NCBI GenBank assembly: GCA_003676145.1
Contig: NAUB01000023.1
Span: 302,350-366,349 of the forward strand
DNA from: a gamma proteobacterium symbiont of Stewartia floridana
GTDB lineage: Bacteria > Pseudomonadota > Gammaproteobacteria > Chromatiales > Chromatiaceae
Reading direction: 5' to 3'
Length of the DNA: 64,000 bases
Shown: piece by piece, positions 36,279 to 47,661 of the stretch
Position numbering within the stretch: the first letter of the stretch is position 1
How the letters are laid out: each line of letters begins with the position of its first letter
Program-made: the position numbers and the translations under genes
The notes under the pieces: generated by a model
The model's input: the letters and a program-made list of their open reading frames with translations, nothing else
Told to the model about the DNA's origin: nothing
Databases searched by the model: none

Positions 36279-37439
36279 TCAGGCGGCCGCCGCGACGGCC
36301 TTTTTGGCCGCCTCGGTGAAGTCATTGGCGGTGATGAAGTCGAGTCCGCTCGAGGCGAGCATCTCCAGGCCCTGGCTGGCGTTGGTGCCTTCCAGTCTGA
36401 CCACCACGGGAACCTTCACACCGATACTGCGTGCTGCTGTGATGATCCCTTCCGCGATCAGGTCGCAACGCACGATGCCGCCAAAGATATTCACCAGCAC
36501 GGTCTTCACCTTCTCATCGGAGAGGATAAGCTTGAAGGCCTCGGTGACCCGCTCCGCTGTGGTGCCACCGCCCACATCCAGGAAATTGGCGGGTTCGCCG
36601 CCATGCAGTTTGACCATGTCCATGGTTGCCATCGCCAGTCCGGCGCCATTTACCATACAGCCGATCGTGCCATCCAGGGTGATGTAGTTGAGATCGTGCT
36701 GAGCGGCGGCGGCCTCTTTTTCATCCTCCTGCGAGAGATCCCGCAGGGCCACCAACTCCTGGTGTCGGTAGAGCGCATTGCTGTCGAGGTTGATTTTAGC
36801 GTCCAGTGCCATCAGATTGCCGTCGCTGGTGATGATCAAGGGGTTGATCTCGATCAGACTGATGTCCTTTTCGATGTAGAGACGGTAGAGCGACATCATG
36901 ATTTTGGAGAACTGTTTGATCTGGTCTCCGCTAAGCCCCAGTCCGAATGCGAGTTTGCGGCACTGGTAGGGCAGCATGCCTGTGGAGGGGTTGATCACGG
37001 TGGTCAGAATCTTCTCCGGGGTAGAGGCGGCAACCTCTTCGATATTCATGCCGCCGGCCTCGGATGCCATGAAGGCGATACGTGAGCGCGAGCGATCGAG
37101 CAGAGCGCCGAGATAGAGCTCTTTGTCGATATCGCTGCCCTGCTCCACGAGAACCGAGTTGACTGGCAGACCCTGAGGGCCGGTCTGGTTGGTAACCAGC
37201 GTCATGCCGAGGATCTCTCCTGCCATCTGTTCCACTTCGTCCAGGTTGCGGGCCAGTTTTACGCCGCCGGCTTTGCCGCGCCCACCGGTATGGGCCTGGG
37301 CTTTGATGACCCAGAGTTTACCGCCGAGTTCCTGGGCGGCGGTGCGGGCTTCGCTTGGACTGGATACAGCCTGTCCCTGGGGAACGGGAATGCCATAGTT
37401 GGCAAACAGTGATTTGGCTTGGTATTCGTGTAGATTCAT
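36279..37439 (-). CDS. sucC: Succinyl-CoA synthetase, beta subunit
   Basis: 386 residues (E. coli 388). An N-terminal ATP-grasp domain ([36 protein letters not shown]) is followed by the CoA-ligase domain with [13 protein letters not shown]. First gene of sucCD; no 2-oxoglutarate dehydrogenase genes (sucAB) precede it, so the pair stands apart from the usual sdh-suc cluster. The 795-base upstream region is AT-rich and probably holds its promoter. Confidence 0.97.
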   Translation of the reverse strand: MNLHEYQAKSLFANYGIPVPQGQAVSSPSEARTAAQELGGKLWVIKAQAHTGGRGKAGGVKLARNLDEVEQMAGEILGMTLVTNQTGPQGLPVNSVLVEQGSDIDKELYLGALLDRSRSRIAFMASEAGGMNIEEVAASTPEKILTTVINPSTGMLPYQCRKLAFGLGLSGDQIKQFSKIMMSLYRLYIEKDISLIEINPLIITSDGNLMALDAKINLDSNALYRHQELVALRDLSQEDEKEAAAAQHDLNYITLDGTIGCMVNGAGLAMATMDMVKLHGGEPANFLDVGGGTTAERVTEAFKLILSDEKVKTVLVNIFGGIVRCDLIAEGIITAARSIGVKVPVVVRLEGTNASQGLEMLASSGLDFITANDFTEAAKKAVAAAA

Positions 37440-38234
37440 AGATTCGCCTTGGTGGATGGTCTCGTTGCGCGCTTTTTTATTCCGGCAATTGAAATTGGCC
37501 CTCTTTAGGGGCTGTTTAAATACTTATGGGCTCATAAGTTTAATTATGGCTTGTGGCGATAAAAATTTATAGTGCTTTGCACAATAAGTGTGGGTTTAGC
37601 GTGCAGAAGTGACCTGCTGTAAACAGAGTAACTATTGCTCATTTAAGGTACTTGAGCCTTTATATATAGTTTTAAATGCTTCATTAATCAAATATTAGAT
37701 ATATCTATCTGTGCTTATATTGATGGTATATGCATTAAAATCAGCTAAAAAGCGATGAAAAACTATAAAAATGGTCGCTTTGTCGAAATTTCCCTCATCC
37801 CTGGTTTTGCTCCATTGCAGATTGTTTGTTAGGGTATGCGCCCCTCGAGGTTCACTCGCGTGGATCGAAGAGGAGTGCTCAACCTGGTTATCTGCGGCGG
37901 GCGGTGATGATTGAGATCACGCTTTGACTACGATAGGAGCGCGCGGGTTGGGTGGATGATTTGAGGCCATGAAGTAGATGCTGCCGTCATAATGATGGAT
38001 TACTGTTCGTTGCTGTTGAGCTGTCAACTGTGGAGTGACAGTAACACGCACTTGGATTGAATCTCTCTGCTGATCTTCGGCTTTGAAGTTTAAATTTAGT
38101 CAAAAAAACAAAAATATTTCCGCCCCCGATAGAGCAGCCTGATAGGCGTTTGCCACTTCGGTATGGGGCTTGATCCGACCAAGACAATCTCTCGTGAGAC
38201 TCAGGTTAAACAAGCGACAGATCTGGAGCTGAAT
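37440..38234. other. 795-base AT-rich noncoding region between divergent sucC and the KamA-like gene
   Basis: No supportable gene. 37490-37800 is markedly AT-rich with long A/T runs (TTTATATATAG, ATATATCTATC) and is the likely promoter region of sucCD. 37840-37990 is GC-rich and contains no hairpin with a T-run. A short minus-strand open frame at 37987-38187 has no ribosome-binding site or family feature. An undetected small RNA is possible. Confidence 0.5.
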
Positions 38235-39593
38235 ATGCCGCAACAGTCACCATTGACTCGAACACCTTTGCACACCGTCGATTTCGACGAAGTCCCGAAA
38301 CAACAATTCAGGGTCTATACCGCCAGAGATTTAGACAAGATCAAAGAGCTGCAACAGCTGCCTGAGTCGTTACGTTTCGAAATGAAGGTGGTCTCGGCGG
38401 TATTGCCGTTTCGCGTCAATGCCTATGTCATCGAAGAGCTCATCGATTGGCAGCAAGTGCCGAACGATCCAATCTTTCAGCTGACCTTTCCACAAAAGGG
38501 TATGCTTTCGGACGTTCACTACAACCGCATGGCAATGGCGATTCGTTCAGACCTGGACAAGCAGGCTCTGAGGCTGGTGGCGAATGAGATCCGTCAGGAG
38601 TTGAATCCTCATCCCGCCGGCCAGCTTGAGCACAATGTCCCCTGTGACTCGGCCGGTGAGCCGATCCCGGGACTGCAGCACAAGTATCGTGAAACAGTGC
38701 TGTTTTTCCCCAGCCAGGGGCAAACCTGCCACAGCTACTGCAGTTTCTGCTTTCGCTGGGCCCAGTTCGTCGGCGACAAGAATCTCCGCATGGCGACCAC
38801 CGAAGCCGACAAGCTCTACGGCTATCTTGAAGAGCACCCTGAAGTCACCGATCTGCTGGTCACCGGTGGTGATCCGATGGTGATGAAAAGCCGTCAGTTG
38901 AAGAGCTATCTGGAGCCCCTGCTGCATCCCCGTTTCAGCCACATTCAAACCGTAAGAATCGGTACCAAGGCATTGACCTTCTGGCCGCAGCGATTCATCA
39001 CCGATGAGGATGCGGATGAGCTGGTCGAGCTACTGCACCATCTGGTACTGGCGGGTAAGCATGTGGCGATCATGGCGCACTACAACCATTGGCGTGAGCT
39101 GGATACGGACATTGCCCGCGCCGCAATTCGACGCTTGCGCGCAACCGGCGCTGAGATTCGAAGCCAGGGTCCCCTGCTGGCCCACATCAATGATTGTGAA
39201 GATGATTGGGTAAAACTCTGGAACGAACAGATCAAACTCGGGATCATCCCTTACTATCAATTTGTTGAGCGGGATACCGGAGCCAGGCGCTACTTTGAGG
39301 TGCCTCTGCATAAAGCCTGGCAGATCTACCGACAGGCGATGCAAAAGGTTTCCGGGCTGGGTCGTACCGCACGGGGTCCGAGCATGAGTGCCGATCCGGG
39401 CAAGGTGGAGGTTCAGGGGATTACCGAGATGAATGGGCAGAAGGTGTTTGTGCTCAGGTTCATCCAGGCCAGGGATCCCTCCTGGGTGCAACAGCCGTTT
39501 TTTGCCAAGTTCGATGAGAAGGCGACCTGGTTCGACCAGTTGCAACCAGCAGACGAACACTCTGAGCGCTTTTTCCGTAAGCCCGCTGTATAA
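38235..39593 (+). CDS. KamA-family radical SAM protein (lysine 2,3-aminomutase-like)
   Basis: 452 residues from ATG 38235, supported by GGAG at 38225-38228 (ATG 38163 opens the frame but lacks a ribosome-binding site). The radical SAM motif CHSYCSFCFRW (CxxxCxxC) starts at residue 165, followed by LLVTGGDPMVMKS, as in lysine 2,3-aminomutases. However, it has CSFCFRW where characterised AblA/KamA/EpmB have C-R-H-C-x-R-R, so substrate binding is probably different. No beta-lysine acetyltransferase (ablB) or EF-P gene is near. Function unknown; an aminomutase-type radical reaction using PLP is the family inference. Confidence 0.85.
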   Translation: MPQQSPLTRTPLHTVDFDEVPKQQFRVYTARDLDKIKELQQLPESLRFEMKVVSAVLPFRVNAYVIEELIDWQQVPNDPIFQLTFPQKGMLSDVHYNRMAMAIRSDLDKQALRLVANEIRQELNPHPAGQLEHNVPCDSAGEPIPGLQHKYRETVLFFPSQGQTCHSYCSFCFRWAQFVGDKNLRMATTEADKLYGYLEEHPEVTDLLVTGGDPMVMKSRQLKSYLEPLLHPRFSHIQTVRIGTKALTFWPQRFITDEDADELVELLHHLVLAGKHVAIMAHYNHWRELDTDIARAAIRRLRATGAEIRSQGPLLAHINDCEDDWVKLWNEQIKLGIIPYYQFVERDTGARRYFEVPLHKAWQIYRQAMQKVSGLGRTARGPSMSADPGKVEVQGITEMNGQKVFVLRFIQARDPSWVQQPFFAKFDEKATWFDQLQPADEHSERFFRKPAV

Positions 39594-39966
39594 AGTTCGG
39601 GCAAGTGGACTTGGGTGTAAACTCAATAGTTATCATTTACATAATCTGATGATGCACGGCTGGCCTTCAAGCTATAATTTGGGGGCTTATAAAATTATTA
39701 TATGAGGCGTGCGGAGATTTTATAGCGATCTCAATTCTGCATGCGTAGGCGACAACGGGTCCTGGAGGGCGTGTGATAACCCCCGATATGGACTTGAATC
39801 TCCTGCCATCATCAGTCAGGATTACTGCTCCCGCCCTACCATGGGTAGAAAAATTTATAATTAATTCACAGAGTTATATCTGTTCTAACTGTAACTGGCC
39901 TTTTTACTCAAAACGGCATATCGTGGCGTGTATCAGGTTGGTTTGCAGTACTTTACGGAGTTCACC
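39594..39966 (+). other. 373-base region upstream of gltA
   Basis: No gene. A TATAAT hexamer at 39673-39678 is a possible -10 element, without a convincing -35. The AT-rich part (39660-39730) and the 240 bases before the gltA start contain no recognised riboswitch or terminator. Confidence 0.4.
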
Positions 39967-41268
39967 ATGGCGGATAATGAGAAAACTTATACCTTGACGA
40001 ATGATGAGACCGGCGTATCAATAAAATTACCGGTTCGCGAATCGGTTCAAGGCCCACCTGCAATCGATGTTTCATCTCTCTATAAGGATGCGGGTGTTTT
40101 CACCTATGATCCGGGCTTCATGTCGACAGCCAGCTGTAACAGTAAGATCACCTTCATTCAGGGTGAGGTCGGCATACTCGAGTATCGAGGTTATCCCATC
40201 GAGCAGCTTGCCGATGGTGGGGATTTTCTGGAAACCGCTTATCTGCTGCTCAACGGTGAACTGCCGAGTCAGCAGGAGCTGGGCGATTTCAACAAGCTGA
40301 TCAGCCGTCATACCATGCTGAATGAGACGCTGAAGCACTTCTTCGGCGGCTTTCACTATGACGCCCATCCGATGGCGATCATGGTTGGGGTGGTTGGCTC
40401 CCTCTCAGCGTTCTATCACGACTCTCTTGATATCAACGATCCGGTTCAGCGCCAGGTTGCAGCACATCGACTGATTGCCAAGATGCCGACCATTGCGGCC
40501 GCCAGTTACAAGCACAATATCGGTGAGCCGATCATGTATCCGCGCAATGATCTCTCCTATTGCGCGAATCTGCTGCACATGATGTATGCGACACCCTGCG
40601 AAGATTACGAATTGGATCCGATTGCCGAGAAGGCCCTCAATCTGTTGTTCATCCTGCATGCGGATCATGAGCAGAATGCCAGTACTTCAACTGTACGTCT
40701 GGCGGGCAGCTCGCTGGCCAACCCTTTTGCCTGTATCGCCGCAGGTATTGCCTCTCTTTGGGGACCGGCGCATGGTGGCGCCAACGAGGCGGTGCTGGAT
40801 ATGCTGGCGGAGATTGGTGATGTATCGCAAATCGACAAATACATTGACAAGGCAAAAGACAAGGATGACGGCTTCCGACTGATGGGATTCGGTCATCGTG
40901 TCTACAAAAAATATGATCCTCGTGCGGGCATCATCAGGGATGTCTGCCATCAGGTACTGGAGAGACTGGCGGACGACGACAACCCGATGTTCGAGTTGGC
41001 TCAAAAGCTGGAAGAGATTGCGCTCAATGATGAGTATTTCATCGAACGCAAACTCTACCCGAATGTGGACTTCTATTCAGGCATCATCTACCGGGCATTG
41101 GGTATTCCGAACAATATGTTTACTGTGATGTTCGCGATTGCCCGTACCGTCGGCTGGGTTGCTCACTGGTTGGAGATGATGGACGATCCGAGGCAGAAGA
41201 TCGGTCGTCCCCGGCAGATCTACAAAGGCTATCCACGCCGGGATTATATAGCGATCGACAAGCGCTGA
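39967..41268 (+). CDS. gltA: Citrate synthase, type II
   Basis: 433 residues from ATG 39967 (GGAG in front; the frame opens at 39928). It condenses acetyl-CoA and oxaloacetate to start the TCA cycle. Catalytic residues are visible in [27 protein letters not shown] and YPNVDFYSG (His, His and Asp). The N-terminal beta-rich extension ([15 protein letters not shown]) marks the hexameric, NADH-sensitive type II found in Gram-negative bacteria. It is not next to other TCA genes except sucCD 2.5 kb away in the opposite direction. Confidence 0.97.
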   Translation: MADNEKTYTLTNDETGVSIKLPVRESVQGPPAIDVSSLYKDAGVFTYDPGFMSTASCNSKITFIQGEVGILEYRGYPIEQLADGGDFLETAYLLLNGELPSQQELGDFNKLISRHTMLNETLKHFFGGFHYDAHPMAIMVGVVGSLSAFYHDSLDINDPVQRQVAAHRLIAKMPTIAAASYKHNIGEPIMYPRNDLSYCANLLHMMYATPCEDYELDPIAEKALNLLFILHADHEQNASTSTVRLAGSSLANPFACIAAGIASLWGPAHGGANEAVLDMLAEIGDVSQIDKYIDKAKDKDDGFRLMGFGHRVYKKYDPRAGIIRDVCHQVLERLADDDNPMFELAQKLEEIALNDEYFIERKLYPNVDFYSGIIYRALGIPNNMFTVMFAIARTVGWVAHWLEMMDDPRQKIGRPRQIYKGYPRRDYIAIDKR

Positions 41269-41312
41269 TCGCTGCTTGTTGGATCGAATGCCGGAATAAC
41301 AGTCAGGCTTGT

Positions 41313-41340
41313 TTTGCTGCCCGATTTCAGCGGCAGCAAA
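41313..41340. terminator. Convergent hairpin after gltA
   Basis: TTTGCTGCC (41313-41321) pairs with GGCAGCAAA (41332-41340), 9 bp, 10-base loop, between the gltA stop and the stop of the minus-strand unknown gene. Confidence 0.45.
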
Positions 41341-41347
41341 GCAGGCA

Positions 41348-42010
41348 CTATCCGCGGCTGGTTTCCCTGCTCAGTGGAAACGCCTCTTCATAATAATCCG
41401 ACCCCGCAGAGTGTTCTTCGTCGAGCAGCGCTTTAAGCTGCTTGATGTTGGCACTCTGAAAAGGCTTGTGGTCGAAAGGATCCAGTGGGCGTTTACGGTT
41501 TTTGCCGTTTGGGAATACCATCAGCAGGTATTGAATCTCATCTGCGGAAAAGCGAAAGCAGGGTATGGTTTCGTGGCTGCCGTCACTGAAGTTCAGTTGG
41601 CGCTGCTTCTCCTGCCAGGGAATGTGTAAGTCACTTAGAGCGAACAATACCTCTTCAGGTGTATCCGCCTGCAGGTGGAGCTCAATGTGGCTGTTGTCAT
41701 CGGCCGTTCCCTGCAATACAGGACCAACCAGCAGCGGCTGAAACTGCTTCAGTGCCTGCATCGCGTCGAGCGCGCTCTCCCGCAGCTGATTGAGTGCGGT
41801 GTGTTGTCTGTCACCCAGCACCAGACGTTGCTGCTCCTTCAGCGCCTGTTCGATTTCGTCCCGGCTTGGCATCAGTTGCTGTTTGGTGACGCCGTGTTTG
41901 GCCGCGGCCTTGCGGCAGGCGTAGGCCAGGTTATCGGTACGCAGCTCGGTTAGAATTTTTGCCGCTTCATAAGCGATGCGTTTTTGTAATGATCTTTTTC
42001 CGCTGCTCAT
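41348..42010 (-). CDS. Conserved hypothetical protein, possibly nucleotidyltransferase-like
   Basis: 220 residues, cytoplasmic, no Cys pair or membrane segment. The N-terminal part is helical and basic (KRIAYEAAKILTELRTDNLAYACRKAA), the middle has strand-rich VLQGTADDNSHIELHLQA and a short loop, and the end is acidic. Comparable proteins occur in many gammaproteobacteria near mrcA. A nucleotidyltransferase-type fold is a weak guess from the strand pattern; I do not assign a function. Confidence 0.65.
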   Translation of the reverse strand: MSSGKRSLQKRIAYEAAKILTELRTDNLAYACRKAAAKHGVTKQQLMPSRDEIEQALKEQQRLVLGDRQHTALNQLRESALDAMQALKQFQPLLVGPVLQGTADDNSHIELHLQADTPEEVLFALSDLHIPWQEKQRQLNFSDGSHETIPCFRFSADEIQYLLMVFPNGKNRKRPLDPFDHKPFQSANIKQLKALLDEEHSAGSDYYEEAFPLSRETSRG

Positions 42011-42203
42011 AGAGGTCTGCTAGTCGGTGCCATTCGCTTTGGTGCGGCTGGCGAGATTTTCTTTACCAGGATTGTGACACTATTTCAGAAGCCTGTTAAT
42101 GCTTTCGTCATAACAGGCTGCGACACGATTAGCTTAGGCCATGGTTTTGCCGATAAATTCAATTTCAGAACAGTTTTCCGGCCCGTTGTAGCGGGCCGTT
42201 GCG

Positions 42204-44669
42204 CTAAAATGGGTCTTCTATCGGATTGACGCTGCTTTCGTTTTGTCCGCGACGGGTTGTGCTGTTGAGGTTGTGTTTCGGCTGCTTCGGCGCCTTGTCC
42301 ACTTCAAACACTTCAAAAATTGCATTGGGGTGGCCTACATTGACCGGCTCACCGCTCTCTGAATCGATGCGCATGGTAAGCATTCCCGCAGGCATGTCGG
42401 GTGACTTCTCCTCGATGCCATTGAGTGCCACCTGCATGAAGTCGATCCATGCCGGCAGCGCCGCCCGTCCGCCAACCTCACCTCGGCCGAGCGGGGAGAC
42501 ATCATCAAAGCCGATCCAGGTGGTAGTGACCAGATAGTGGTTGAAGCCGTTGAACCAGGCATCTTTCTGGTCGTTGGTGGTGCCGGTCTTGCCAGCGATA
42601 TCTTTGCGGCCGATCACTCTGGCCTTACGCGCCGTGCCCAACTGAATCACATCCCGCAGCATTGAGTGCATGAGGTACTGATTCTGTTCGGTGATTGCCC
42701 GCTTGGCGCAGCGTGGCACGACAGGAAGCTCCTCTTCGTTCTGTTCCGGCAGTGATGCCAGGGCCTGGAGCGCTTCGTTGGCCTCCTCCACCGCCTGCTG
42801 CATGGTCTCATCGCAAACCTGCAGCGGATTGGCCTGATAGAGTTCTTCGCCCTGGTCATCACGGATGGTGTCGATGATGTGCGAAGAGACATAGTAGCCG
42901 CCATTGGCCAGCACACTGTAGCCTTCGACCATCGCCAGCGGGGTAACCGCACCGCTGCCCAGTGCCAGCGACAGGTCGTAGGGCAGCTGGTTTTTATCGA
43001 AGCCGAAGCGGCTGGCGTAGTTGATCGCATGTTTGATGCCCATCTTGCGCAACAGACGGATCGAGACCAGGTTGCGCGAGTGGGTCAGGGCGTATCTTAG
43101 GCGGGTGGGCCCGAAAAATTTTCCACTGTAGTTTTCCGGGCGCCAGGTGGCCTCCAGGCCTTCGTCATCGAAAACGACGGGCGCGTCATTGATGATACTG
43201 GCCGGATTGAATCCCGCTTCCAGCGCCGCAGAGTAGATAAAGGCCTTGAAGCCGGAGCCTGGCTGGCGTTTCGCCTGAGTGACCCGGTTGAATTTGCTCA
43301 GATAGAAATCGTAACCACCCACCAGGGCCTTGATTGAGCCATCGGCCGGTGATTGTGAGACCAGTGCGCCGGAAACCTTTGGGATCTGTCCAAGTCGCCA
43401 GTAGGCATCCCCCTTTTCATCCCTGTCGCTGAAGAGATAGATCAGATCACCCGGTTTGACAATCTCACTAGCCTGTTTGGGTTCTGGCTCTTTGCGTTCA
43501 CTGTCTATGTAAGCGCTGGCCCAGGAGAGGCCTGGCCAATCGATGGTGAGCTCTTCGCCTTGCCCGGTTAGAACTGTGATCGACTTCTCATCTAAAGCAA
43601 TTACCATCCCTTTTTTTAGGTCGGCTGCACTGGGTATGGCGGTTATGATCTCTATCAGTTCCGCCTGGTCAGGCGCTTCAGAGAGTTCATGATAGCCGGC
43701 GGGACCCCGGTATCCATGCCGTTTGTCGTAGGCCTGGACCGCATTTCGTAGAGCGACATTTGCTGCTTCCTGAAGGTGGCTTTCAATTGTGGTTGTGATG
43801 GTGTAGCCACTGGTATAGGCTTCCTGTCCAAAGCGTGAAACTGCTTCAGCCCTTGCCATTTCAGCAACATAGGGAGCTTCGATCTCGCTTGGCGCGGTGT
43901 GAAGTTCGGCGGTGATCGGGCTTGCTTTGGCTGCATCAAACTCAGCCAGGCTGATCTGATTCAGCTCCAGCATTCGGCCGAGAACATAGTTTCTGCGAAT
44001 CAGTGCCCGTTGCGGATTTGAGATCGGATTTAAGCGTGATGGGGCCTTCGGCAGACCGGCAATCATGGCGATTTCGGAAAGCTCAAGTTTTTCCACCGGT
44101 CGGCCGTAATAGACTAAAGCAGCGGCACCGACGCCGTAGGATCGGTGACCGAGATAGATTTTGTTAAGGTAGAGTTCGAGTATCTCCTCTTTGGACAGCA
44201 AGCGCTCTATCTTGAATGAGAGAAAGATCTCATTGAGTTTGCGAGTGTAGGTCTTCTCGCTACTGAGGAAAAAGTTCCTCGCGACCTGCATTGTGATGGT
44301 ACTGCCGCCCTGCCGTCTTTCACCGGTCAGGAGCAGTTGTACGGCTGCACGTATGATGCCGTGATAATCCACCCCAGGGTGTTGGAAGAATCGGTCATCT
44401 TCGGCGGCCAGAAAAGCTTGTATCATGCGAGGTGGAATGTCGTCATAGCCAAGGGGCTCACGGCGTTTTTCACCAAACTCAGCGATCAACAGGTGGTCGC
44501 TGCTGTAGATACGAAGGGGAACCTGCAGACGCACATCCTTGAGTGTTTCAATGGATGGCAGCTTGGGTTCAAGATAGAGATAGGCGCCATAAAGGCTGCA
44601 GGCACCTATCACGGATAGGCCGAATAAGAAGTAAACGAGGTATCTTAAGAGTCTGTAGAACGACTTCAT
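42204..44669 (-). CDS. mrcA: Penicillin-binding protein 1A (bifunctional transglycosylase/transpeptidase)
   Basis: 821 residues from ATG 44669; the frame opens at 44786 but the E. coli-like start is MKSFYRLLRYL followed by one membrane helix (about 8-30). The glycosyltransferase (GT51) domain shows EDDRFFQHPGVDYHGI, QGGSTITMQVARNFF and the LELYLNKIYLG segment. The transpeptidase has SGFK (the SxxK motif in GSGFKAFIYS), an SRN-type motif (THSRNLVS) and KTGTTND. It polymerises and crosslinks peptidoglycan. It is divergent from pilM, the classical gammaproteobacterial arrangement. Confidence 0.97.
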   Translation of the reverse strand: MKSFYRLLRYLVYFLFGLSVIGACSLYGAYLYLEPKLPSIETLKDVRLQVPLRIYSSDHLLIAEFGEKRREPLGYDDIPPRMIQAFLAAEDDRFFQHPGVDYHGIIRAAVQLLLTGERRQGGSTITMQVARNFFLSSEKTYTRKLNEIFLSFKIERLLSKEEILELYLNKIYLGHRSYGVGAAALVYYGRPVEKLELSEIAMIAGLPKAPSRLNPISNPQRALIRRNYVLGRMLELNQISLAEFDAAKASPITAELHTAPSEIEAPYVAEMARAEAVSRFGQEAYTSGYTITTTIESHLQEAANVALRNAVQAYDKRHGYRGPAGYHELSEAPDQAELIEIITAIPSAADLKKGMVIALDEKSITVLTGQGEELTIDWPGLSWASAYIDSERKEPEPKQASEIVKPGDLIYLFSDRDEKGDAYWRLGQIPKVSGALVSQSPADGSIKALVGGYDFYLSKFNRVTQAKRQPGSGFKAFIYSAALEAGFNPASIINDAPVVFDDEGLEATWRPENYSGKFFGPTRLRYALTHSRNLVSIRLLRKMGIKHAINYASRFGFDKNQLPYDLSLALGSGAVTPLAMVEGYSVLANGGYYVSSHIIDTIRDDQGEELYQANPLQVCDETMQQAVEEANEALQALASLPEQNEEELPVVPRCAKRAITEQNQYLMHSMLRDVIQLGTARKARVIGRKDIAGKTGTTNDQKDAWFNGFNHYLVTTTWIGFDDVSPLGRGEVGGRAALPAWIDFMQVALNGIEEKSPDMPAGMLTMRIDSESGEPVNVGHPNAIFEVFEVDKAPKQPKHNLNSTTRRGQNESSVNPIEDPF

Positions 44670-44764
44670 GCGCTGGTTCACAGAATTGGTTGATCCGGGG
44701 AGACCAGAATGGTCCCATGCAAAGTCCGATAGTCTAGCAAATAAAATGCGAGCTTTTTGAGCTC

Positions 44765-44790
44765 TTTTGTGAAAAAATGTCTTCACAAAA
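44765..44790. other. Inverted repeat in the mrcA-pilM intergenic region
   Basis: TTTTGTGAA (44765-44773) pairs with TTCACAAAA (44782-44790), 9 bp perfect, 8-base loop. It resembles a CRP half-site pair but the spacing is ten bases where CRP needs six. Confidence 0.5.
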
Positions 44791-44815
44791 AAATCATTTG
44801 CTGCTATATAGTTAC

Positions 44816-45952
<1,137 letters not shown>

Positions 45953-45953
<1 letters not shown>

Positions 45954-46510
45954 TGGCGCGCATTAACTTACTCCCCTGGCGGGAAGCAGAACGCAAAGAG
46001 CGCCAAAAAGAGTTTGGGATGATGGTGCTCGCTGGGGCCCTCTTCTCTGCCCTGGCCGTATACGGTGTTCACAGCATCATTCAGTCCCAGATCGAGGCGC
46101 AGAACCAGCGCAACAACTTTCTCAAGCAAGAGATCAAGACGGTTGAGAAGCAGATCAGCGAGATTCGTGACCTGGATAAGACCAAGCAGAATCTGCTGGC
46201 CAGAATGAACATCATCCAGGAGCTACAGAGTAGCCGTCCCCAGATCGTACATCTGTTCGATGAGGTGGTGACCACCCTGCCGATGGGAGTCTATCTTGAT
46301 GCGATTAATCAGACGACCAACATGGTGACTTTCGAGGGGCAGGCTCAGTCCAATGCACGGGTATCCTCCATGATGCGCAATATCGACAACTCAGAGTGGC
46401 TGGAGAATCCAACTCTGGACTTTATTGAAAGCAAAGAGAAGACCGGGACAGGTTACAGCCACTTTAAGCTTACAGTAAAACAGACCTCCCAGACTGAGGA
46501 GGCTGAATAA
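45953..46510 (+). CDS. pilN: Type IV pilus assembly protein PilN
   Basis: 185 residues. The N-terminal INLLPWREAER motif is the PilM-binding peptide, followed by one membrane helix (about 20-42), a coiled coil and a periplasmic ferredoxin-like domain. It forms heterodimers with PilO. Start and stop overlap the neighbours by one base each side (pilM, pilO). Confidence 0.96.
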
Positions 46511-47109
46511 TGAACTTTGAAGATCTCAATGAATTAGATTTTAACAATGTCGGTATTTGGCCAACTCCGGTAAAAGTCGTGGCAGTAGTGCTAGTTGCCA
46601 TCGCTGTTCTGGTCGCCGGTTACTACCTGATCATCGAGGATCAACTCACCCAGCTGGATACGGTTGAAAGAAAAGAGTTGGATTTGCGTAAAGAGTTCGA
46701 AACTAAACAGGCTAAGGCCTCCAATCTAGATGCTTATCGGCAACAACTCGAAGAGATGAAGCAGTCGTTTGGTACCATGCTGCGTCAACTTCCAGATAAG
46801 ACTGAAGTGGCGGAATTATTAGTCGATGTGTCGCAGACCGGCTTGGCTTCAGGCTTGGAGTTTGAACTTTTTAAGCCGCAAGAGGAACTGCCAAAAGAGT
46901 TTTATGCAGAGTTGCCGATACAGATAGTTGTAAAAGGCGAATATCACGAATTTGGCAATTTTATCAGCGGGTTAGCTGCATTGCCACGAATAGTGACCAT
47001 TCATGACATCAAGATCAATCGGGGAGATCCTAAATCCGAAGATCCGAAATTGATGCTGGAAGCAACTGCCAAAACCTACCGCTATCTCGACGAAGAGGAA
47101 GGAGAGTAA
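46510..47109 (+). CDS. pilO: Type IV pilus assembly protein PilO
   Basis: 199 residues: a short cytoplasmic N terminus (LNELDFNNVGIWP), a membrane helix (about 22-45), coiled coil and periplasmic domain with the GEYHEFGNFISGLAALPRIV pattern typical of PilO. Partner of PilN and PilP. It overlaps pilN by one base and is two bases from pilP. Confidence 0.96.
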   Translation: MNFEDLNELDFNNVGIWPTPVKVVAVVLVAIAVLVAGYYLIIEDQLTQLDTVERKELDLRKEFETKQAKASNLDAYRQQLEEMKQSFGTMLRQLPDKTEVAELLVDVSQTGLASGLEFELFKPQEELPKEFYAELPIQIVVKGEYHEFGNFISGLAALPRIVTIHDIKINRGDPKSEDPKLMLEATAKTYRYLDEEEGE

Positions 47110-47111
47110 GT

Positions 47112-47645
47112 GTGAGTATTGTGCAGCAAAAATTCAGACTATTTGTTTCACTCCTGCCGGTACTATTTATCATCGGATGCGCAAATCCGAATCTAGGAGA
47201 ACTCAAAAGTTATGTGGCTGAAAAAAAGGCTGCTCCGCCAGCACGAATAGAGCCGCTACCTGAGATCAAGCAGATTGAGACATTTCTTTATTCTGCTGCT
47301 GGGCGACGCAACCCATTTGTCGATATGTCAGGTGAAGAGGCCGAGACATCCAGTGTTGCGGGTAATGGATTGACACCTGATTTCAATCGTCGCAAAGAAG
47401 AGCTAGAGAGCTTTCCACTCGATGCCATTCGTATGGTGGGTACCCTTGAACAGACGGGTGTGGCTTGGGGCTTGGTCAAAACCCAAGAGGGGACGGTACA
47501 TAAGGTGAAGTCTGGCAACTATATGGGCCAGAATCACGGCCGCATCATGCTGATTACAGAAGACAGAATCGAATTGAACGAAATTGTACAGGATGGTTCT
47601 GGTGGTTACATTGAGCGTCAGGCTTCGCTAGCGTTGGCGGAATAG
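47112..47645 (+). CDS. pilP: Type IV pilus lipoprotein PilP
   Basis: 177 residues from GTG 47112. A lipoprotein signal ends in IIGC, Cys23. The N-terminal unstructured part (residues about 25-70) interacts with PilNO and the C-terminal beta domain (GTLEQTGVAWGLVKTQEGT) binds PilQ, so it links the inner-membrane platform to the secretin. Confidence 0.95.
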   Translation: MSIVQQKFRLFVSLLPVLFIIGCANPNLGELKSYVAEKKAAPPARIEPLPEIKQIETFLYSAAGRRNPFVDMSGEEAETSSVAGNGLTPDFNRRKEELESFPLDAIRMVGTLEQTGVAWGLVKTQEGTVHKVKSGNYMGQNHGRIMLITEDRIELNEIVQDGSGGYIERQASLALAE

Positions 47646-47661
47646 TCAAGAGGATTTCGAG

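Noticed and set aside
35511..37085. 524-codon plus-strand frame opposite sucC and sucD
   Set aside because: It overlaps two unambiguous genes and has no motif.
44765..44790. CRP site in the mrcA-pilM gap
   Set aside because: TGTGA and TCACA are present but separated by ten bases, not six.
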